Source: UBA9732 sp963609725 (GTDB lineage: Bacteria > Spirochaetota > Spirochaetia > Sphaerochaetales > Sphaerochaetaceae). From it: a DNA stretch of 9,352 nucleotides. Within the stretch, counting starts at the first letter, position 1. Each line of letters starts with the position of its first letter. Positions 6,637-9,352 of this stretch are shown in pieces. The notes beneath the pieces were generated by a model. That model made no database searches and had not been told where the DNA came from. It worked only from the letters and a program-made list of their open reading frames with translations. The stretch covers positions 1 to 9,352 of the forward strand of contig CAVDLI010000065.1 in NCBI GenBank assembly GCA_963609725.1, read 5' to 3'. A program made the position numbers and the translations under genes.

Positions 6637-7051
6637 AGCTCATTATTCAGATGGTGTATACACTAGAAAAATTGTAGCTCTCAATAATAATAAGTTAAAC
6701 CTTGCAATTGCTAGGGGAATAGACCGTGCTAAGAAATTTAAAGATAATTGGTTGTCTGTTAACATTAATCATGTTGTAGATAAATTTGCACAAGGTTCAG
6801 ATCCAGAATTTGAAAATGGAAAAATTGTTTTCAAGAGTAAAGATGAAAAATTTGCGGTAATTGCAGATGTTGGTGGAGGATATCTTAGAATACAAGACAT
6901 ATCAAACAAAGACAAACAACCTCTGTATTTGAATCTTGATGGCACAAATGGACACAACTATGTTGGTGAAGATGGAAAAATTCATGGGCGAAATAGAGCT
7001 GAGTATAACAAGGCAACTCATTTCAGAATTAAGAAAAGGGAGGAAATGTAA
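6626..7051 (+). CDS. Orphan polymorphic-toxin-like C-terminal domain protein
   Basis: A 141-residue basic protein. Its second half, from INHVVDKFAQGS (47-58) through FAVIADVGGGYLRIQD (76-91) and YLNLDGTNGHNY (101-112) to RNRAEYNKATHFRIKKREEM (122-141), resembles the C-terminal modules of CDI and other polymorphic toxins that end in a THFxIKK-like motif with a conserved His. Candidate active residues are His110, His120 and His132. The activity, possibly a nuclease, is not determinable from sequence. There is no signal peptide, delivery domain or N-terminal carrier, so this is a free-standing module, as found in orphan toxin-immunity cassettes. It starts inside the DUF4417 gene behind AAGGAGG and ends in a TAATG overlap with the next gene. 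It could instead be an uncharacterised mobile-element protein; the toxin call is moderate. Confidence 0.5.
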   Translation: MDVKAHYSDGVYTRKIVALNNNKLNLAIARGIDRAKKFKDNWLSVNINHVVDKFAQGSDPEFENGKIVFKSKDEKFAVIADVGGGYLRIQDISNKDKQPLYLNLDGTNGHNYVGEDGKIHGRNRAEYNKATHFRIKKREEM

Positions 7052-7401
7052 TGGGTTTTTGGGATTGCAGATATTTAAATGTTCCAATGAATGAGAAAGG
7101 AGTTTTGGAGCTAGACAGAACAAGTGAGGACAACTGGTCAAATGTCTTTAGTATCCAACTTACAAAAGAAGATATTGCAAATATTGATGACCTTGTGAAT
7201 GACTTTAATTCTACATTTGGCATAATTATTGATTTCGCAGAGGATGAACGCCTGCTTAATGGAAACCTTCTTCCTGCTCTTGTTCTTGCAAAGAAACGGT
7301 TAGAGACCTCTCCAAAAGAAGCAAAGCGTTCCATTAAAAAAATTCTTGATGCAATTAATAAAGCAATAGAATTTAACACATTTGTGGAGTTCGATCTTTA
7401 A
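7051..7401 (+). CDS. Small acidic protein, candidate immunity protein
   Basis: A 116-residue protein that I cannot assign to a named family. It is acidic in the first half (many Asp/Glu to about residue 70, including IDFAEDERLLNG, 60-71) and ends in basic amphipathic helices (LVLAKKRLETSPKEAKRSIK, 77-96) before a Phe-rich tail. It has no membrane segment. The gene overlaps the stop of the toxin-like gene by one base and has its own GGGAGG ribosome site, the arrangement usual for toxin-immunity pairs where the small acidic partner follows the toxin. Immunity function is inferred from order, size and charge only. Confidence 0.7.
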   Translation: MGFWDCRYLNVPMNEKGVLELDRTSEDNWSNVFSIQLTKEDIANIDDLVNDFNSTFGIIIDFAEDERLLNGNLLPALVLAKKRLETSPKEAKRSIKKILDAINKAIEFNTFVEFDL

Positions 7402-7403
7402 TA

Positions 7404-7775
7404 ATGAAAAAAGACTATTACATGCATCAACAGTTTATTTTGAATGTGGATTATGAAAATATAAGTCTAGAGAATTACATTTGTACCACTTCTCCTTCTT
7501 TCCTATTTGTATACAAAGAGCAAAAGAACCTTTTTGACTTTGAGATAGTTAAGAGATGTGTTTCCCTATCTTTTCTTCTAACCGAGATTGATACAGAAGA
7601 GCAGTGGAATCAATTTTTGGATGAATATAAATGGATTGATAGATTTATTATTGTTGTTGATATATATCCTACAGAGGGAAACAATGTGACAAAAATATTC
7701 TTTCTAAGTACGTTGAAAGCTTTTATAAAGCGATTATTGGATCACAATAAAGAGGTGTTTCTTCTTTACTCATAA
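7404..7775 (+). CDS. Hypothetical 123-residue protein, last cargo gene
   Basis: I do not recognise this family. The protein is rich in aromatic and aliphatic residues (FIIVVDIYPT, 81-90; FFLSTLKAFIKRLL, 99-112) but has no clear transmembrane helix, and alternates beta-like and helical stretches. The start follows the previous stop by two bases; GGAG at 7385-7388 is too far for a strong site, so translation probably relies on coupling. An in-frame ATG at codon 7 is an alternative start. Its place behind a toxin/immunity-like pair would suit a second immunity protein or a passenger, but nothing in the sequence proves it. No clear terminator follows, and 7776-7932 contains no gene. Confidence 0.65.
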   Translation: MKKDYYMHQQFILNVDYENISLENYICTTSPSFLFVYKEQKNLFDFEIVKRCVSLSFLLTEIDTEEQWNQFLDEYKWIDRFIIVVDIYPTEGNNVTKIFFLSTLKAFIKRLLDHNKEVFLLYS

Positions 7776-7905
7776 ATAGATAGGCTTTTTGTTTGAGAAG
7801 ATTTAAAGATGTCATAATGTTCACAGGTCTATTAGTTTTTATGTTATCTATGTTGGATTGGCTTTTTCTACGTTGGACTGGTCTGAACGGATTACAACCT
7901 TCACT

Positions 7906-7924
7906 TTGCTACTAGTTGAGCTAA
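7906..7924 (+). repeat. 19-bp imperfect direct repeat at the right inner edge of the cargo
   Basis: Partner of 5592-5610, matching at 16 of 19 positions with the final AGTTGAGCTAA identical. It ends 8 bp before the right 229-bp repeat. No RYYYAAC element that would complete an integron attC site was found upstream, so its meaning is open. Confidence 0.4.
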
Positions 7925-7932
7925 TACAGTCA

Positions 7933-8161
7933 TTAGTTCTTGCTACATAATTTTCTTTATTCGCAAGGCCGATAATAAATTGGTTGGAATGATTCAGGTT
8001 AGACATTATTTGAATGACTATCTTGAAAAATATGCTCGTCATATTGGTTGTTCTGTAAGACCTAGCGAGAGACGCAAAGGGTGTGCAAAGCAAATGCTGA
8101 AAAAGGCACTTTTGTTCTGTCGTGAAATTAAAATTGACAAAGTGTTGATTACCTGTATTGA
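7933..8161 (+). repeat. 229-bp direct repeat, right copy
   Basis: Copy of 5351-5579 with a single difference (T at 7940 instead of C). The flanks are unrelated to those of the left copy. Together the repeats enclose the four-gene cargo and could support its loss by homologous recombination. Confidence 0.97.
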
Positions 8162-8231
8162 TGGCAACATTGGCAGTGAAAAGATAGACACTTTTAAGGG
8201 GAAGTGTTATAGTTTGGGCAACGGGATTTGA
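7933..8231 (+). pseudogene. GNAT N-acetyltransferase pseudogene, right copy (core plus part of the C-terminus)
   Basis: This copy lacks the N-terminal half: sequence before 7933 has no acetyltransferase similarity. It carries the same TAA and the same missing T as the left copy, then the core from IRKADNKLVG through the acetyl-CoA loop SERRKGCAKQM to LITCID. Unlike the left copy it continues with GNIGSEK (to about 8184), as intact family members do, before losing similarity and ending at TGA 8229-8231. The left copy's N-terminus and this copy's C-terminal end fit together as one ancestral gene split by the insertion. No function is expected. Confidence 0.83.
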
Positions 8232-8453
8232 ACTTCTGCTTGCAGCCGTATCTGCTAAAGGAAGAGTTGGACCTGTAATGGTCTTTTTTCTTTTTTAAGC
8301 CGTCAAAGGAACATTTTGGGTTCTTTGTAGGAACAATCCAGAAAGTGCAAACTCAATAGTATCGGCCTGTGCTGATGTAATGCTCATGACGTGGAGTTGG
8401 TCCGTATTGCCTGCGTCTTAAAAGAAGTGGCTAAAAAGGAGTCTTATGGCTAG
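8188..8453 (+). pseudogene. Possible decayed gene overlapping the amidohydrolase start
   Basis: One frame reads protein-like from 8188 (SVIVWATGFELLLAAVSAKG, 8203-8262), meets a single TAA at 8296 after a T-rich stretch, and continues to ...NNPESANSIVSACADV (ending near 8378). A one-base shift then gives NAHDVELVRIACVLKEVAKK up to TAG 8451-8453, which overlaps the next gene's start by eight bases, as coupled genes often do. I cannot name the family, and the opposite strand is also partly open here, so this may be chance. There is nothing else in 8232-8445. Confidence 0.3.
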
Positions 8454-9264
8454 TAGTATTGTATTAAATATTCCCCATGCATCAACATATTTGCCTTTGT
8501 GGGAAATTCCGGCACCTTATCATGAGCCATCAGGTGCAGCTTATTGGTTGTGGGGTGGAAAAGTTGTTGTACGCAAGAAAATACAGGATAAGTACAAGAA
8601 AGAGCTTCCGTACATGACAGATTGGTATACAGATGAGCTATTTATAAACGGGGTTGGAAGGCCTTTGGTTGCACCTATTTCTAGGCTGTTGTGTGATATG
8701 GAGCGGTTTAAAGATGACATGCAAGAGGAGATGTCTACTATTGGGATGGGAATTTGTTACACGACTACGCACGATTTGGAGAATTTGGCTTTCTTTAAGT
8801 TTCCTCACAAGAAGCATATTATTGAAAAGTACTATGATCCATACCACATGGCTTTGAAAAACTATGCTCGTGAAGCACTTGAAAGCCATTCACATGTGTT
8901 AATTTTAGATTGTCATTCATTCAGCGACAGGCCATATATGTGTGATATAAATTATAGTAGAGATAGGCCCGATATCTGTATTGGTACAGACCCAGAGTAT
9001 ACTCCAAAAGAGTTAATAGATATTACTGTAAAGTATTTTGAGGCATTGGGTTACAGTGTAGAACTGAATTATCCTTTCTCTGGTACAATGGTGCCTTCTG
9101 GTTTTGATAATAAGAAATTGTATTCTATTATGATTGAGCTGAATAGAAAACTTTATCTTGAAAGGGAAGGGGAGAATGTTAAGAAGACTTGTCACTTTGA
9201 AATTCTAAAAAGTCAAATCTCTGATTTTGAAATTGAACTTGAGAAGTTTATGGAAGCAAAATAA
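8446..9264 (+). CDS. N-formylglutamate amidohydrolase family protein
   Basis: A 272-residue cytoplasmic hydrolase of the N-formylglutamate amidohydrolase (FGase, PF05013-type) family. The family reaction is hydrolysis of N-formyl-L-glutamate to formate and glutamate, the last step of one histidine-degradation route, though many members have other N-acyl substrates. Visible: the N-terminal NIPHASTYLP (8-17) corresponding to the family's HSG/HSS-like loop, DWYTDELF (59-66), ISRLLCDMERF (78-88), the metal-binding LDCHSFSDRP (154-163) and IMIELNRKLYL (228-238). Length matches the family and there is no signal peptide. ATG 8446 follows AAAAAGGAG at good spacing. No hut genes are in the window, so the histidine pathway is not supported by context. 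The gene seems intact and outside the repeat-bounded cargo. Family is confident; substrate is not. Confidence 0.88.
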   Translation: MASSIVLNIPHASTYLPLWEIPAPYHEPSGAAYWLWGGKVVVRKKIQDKYKKELPYMTDWYTDELFINGVGRPLVAPISRLLCDMERFKDDMQEEMSTIGMGICYTTTHDLENLAFFKFPHKKHIIEKYYDPYHMALKNYAREALESHSHVLILDCHSFSDRPYMCDINYSRDRPDICIGTDPEYTPKELIDITVKYFEALGYSVELNYPFSGTMVPSGFDNKKLYSIMIELNRKLYLEREGENVKKTCHFEILKSQISDFEIELEKFMEAK

Positions 9265-9352
9265 ATTTTTAAGTATTTTTTGCTATATCTTGATTATTGA
9301 GGTTTTTGCAAAACTGTCTTCATGAATCTTGGCTTTGCCTTTTCGGCTAAAA

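Noticed and set aside
5744..7794. AGGCTTTTTGTTT repeated at 5744-5756 and 7782-7794
   Set aside because: It is a short T-rich 13-mer in AT-rich noncoding DNA, without shared flanks or a consistent position; it is probably chance.
7848..8093. Minus-strand open frame across the right GNAT copy (also seen at 5347-5586)
   Set aside because: It is the antisense shadow of the duplicated acetyltransferase core and appears in both copies for that reason only.
5351..8161. Insertion sequence or composite transposon bounded by the 229-bp repeats
   Set aside because: There is no transposase, no terminal inverted repeats in the repeat units and no short target-site duplication; the repeat is a piece of an acetyltransferase gene.
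8216..8250. tRNA-like T-arm on the minus strand (complement of GGGATTTGAAC)
   Set aside because: The bases around TTCAAAT do not pair into a T-stem and no acceptor or anticodon arms are present.
1..9352. CRISPR array, rRNA genes or replication origin
   Set aside because: There are no regularly spaced repeats, no rRNA-like stretches, and no DnaA-box clusters or iterons visible.

Overview
The window is low-GC bacterial DNA, roughly one third G+C by eye. Reading frames are short and tightly packed, with strong GGAGG-type ribosome binding sites. It reads as an accessory or defence region rather than core chromosome. A spirochaete (Treponema-like) or a Clostridia-like Firmicute would fit the style of the GNAT and N-formylglutamate amidohydrolase genes. 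No rRNA, tRNA or informational gene is present, so the taxonomic call is tentative.

Left part (38-4980). A superfamily 2 helicase runs leftward. A three-gene operon runs rightward from the same intergenic region. The operon encodes an unrecognised 262-residue protein with a helical, charged N-terminus and two different P-loop ATPases of the BREX BrxC/BrxD type (DUF2791-like). The ATPase genes overlap by one base (TAATG), so their products are probably made together. A helicase combined with BrxC/BrxD-like ATPases is known from BREX type 2 and, in simpler form, from Shango-like TerB/ATPase/helicase systems. None of the BREX hallmarks (PglX methyltransferase, PglZ phosphatase, Lon, BrxA/BrxB) and no recognisable TerB domain lies in the window. 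I infer a compact anti-phage or DNA-maintenance system whose variable component is the 262-residue protein.

Middle part (5165-8231). A GNAT acetyltransferase gene broken by a stop codon and a one-base frameshift lies on the left. Its 229-bp core (5351-5579) recurs as a direct repeat at 7933-8161 with one mismatch, and carries the same lesions. The left copy keeps the N-terminal half and the right copy keeps a longer C-terminal end. This is what a circular molecule recombining into an already dead GNAT gene would leave. Between the repeats is a 2.35-kb cargo of four co-directional, coupled genes: a DUF4417 protein, a small protein resembling the C-terminal toxin module of polymorphic toxins, a small acidic protein that could be its immunity partner, and a 123-residue hypothetical protein. 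A strong terminator hairpin, a possible promoter and further inverted repeats lie upstream of this cargo.

Right part (8185-9352). A degenerate stretch that reads like a decayed gene overlaps the start of an intact N-formylglutamate amidohydrolase gene (8446-9264). The last 88 bases hold no recognisable gene.
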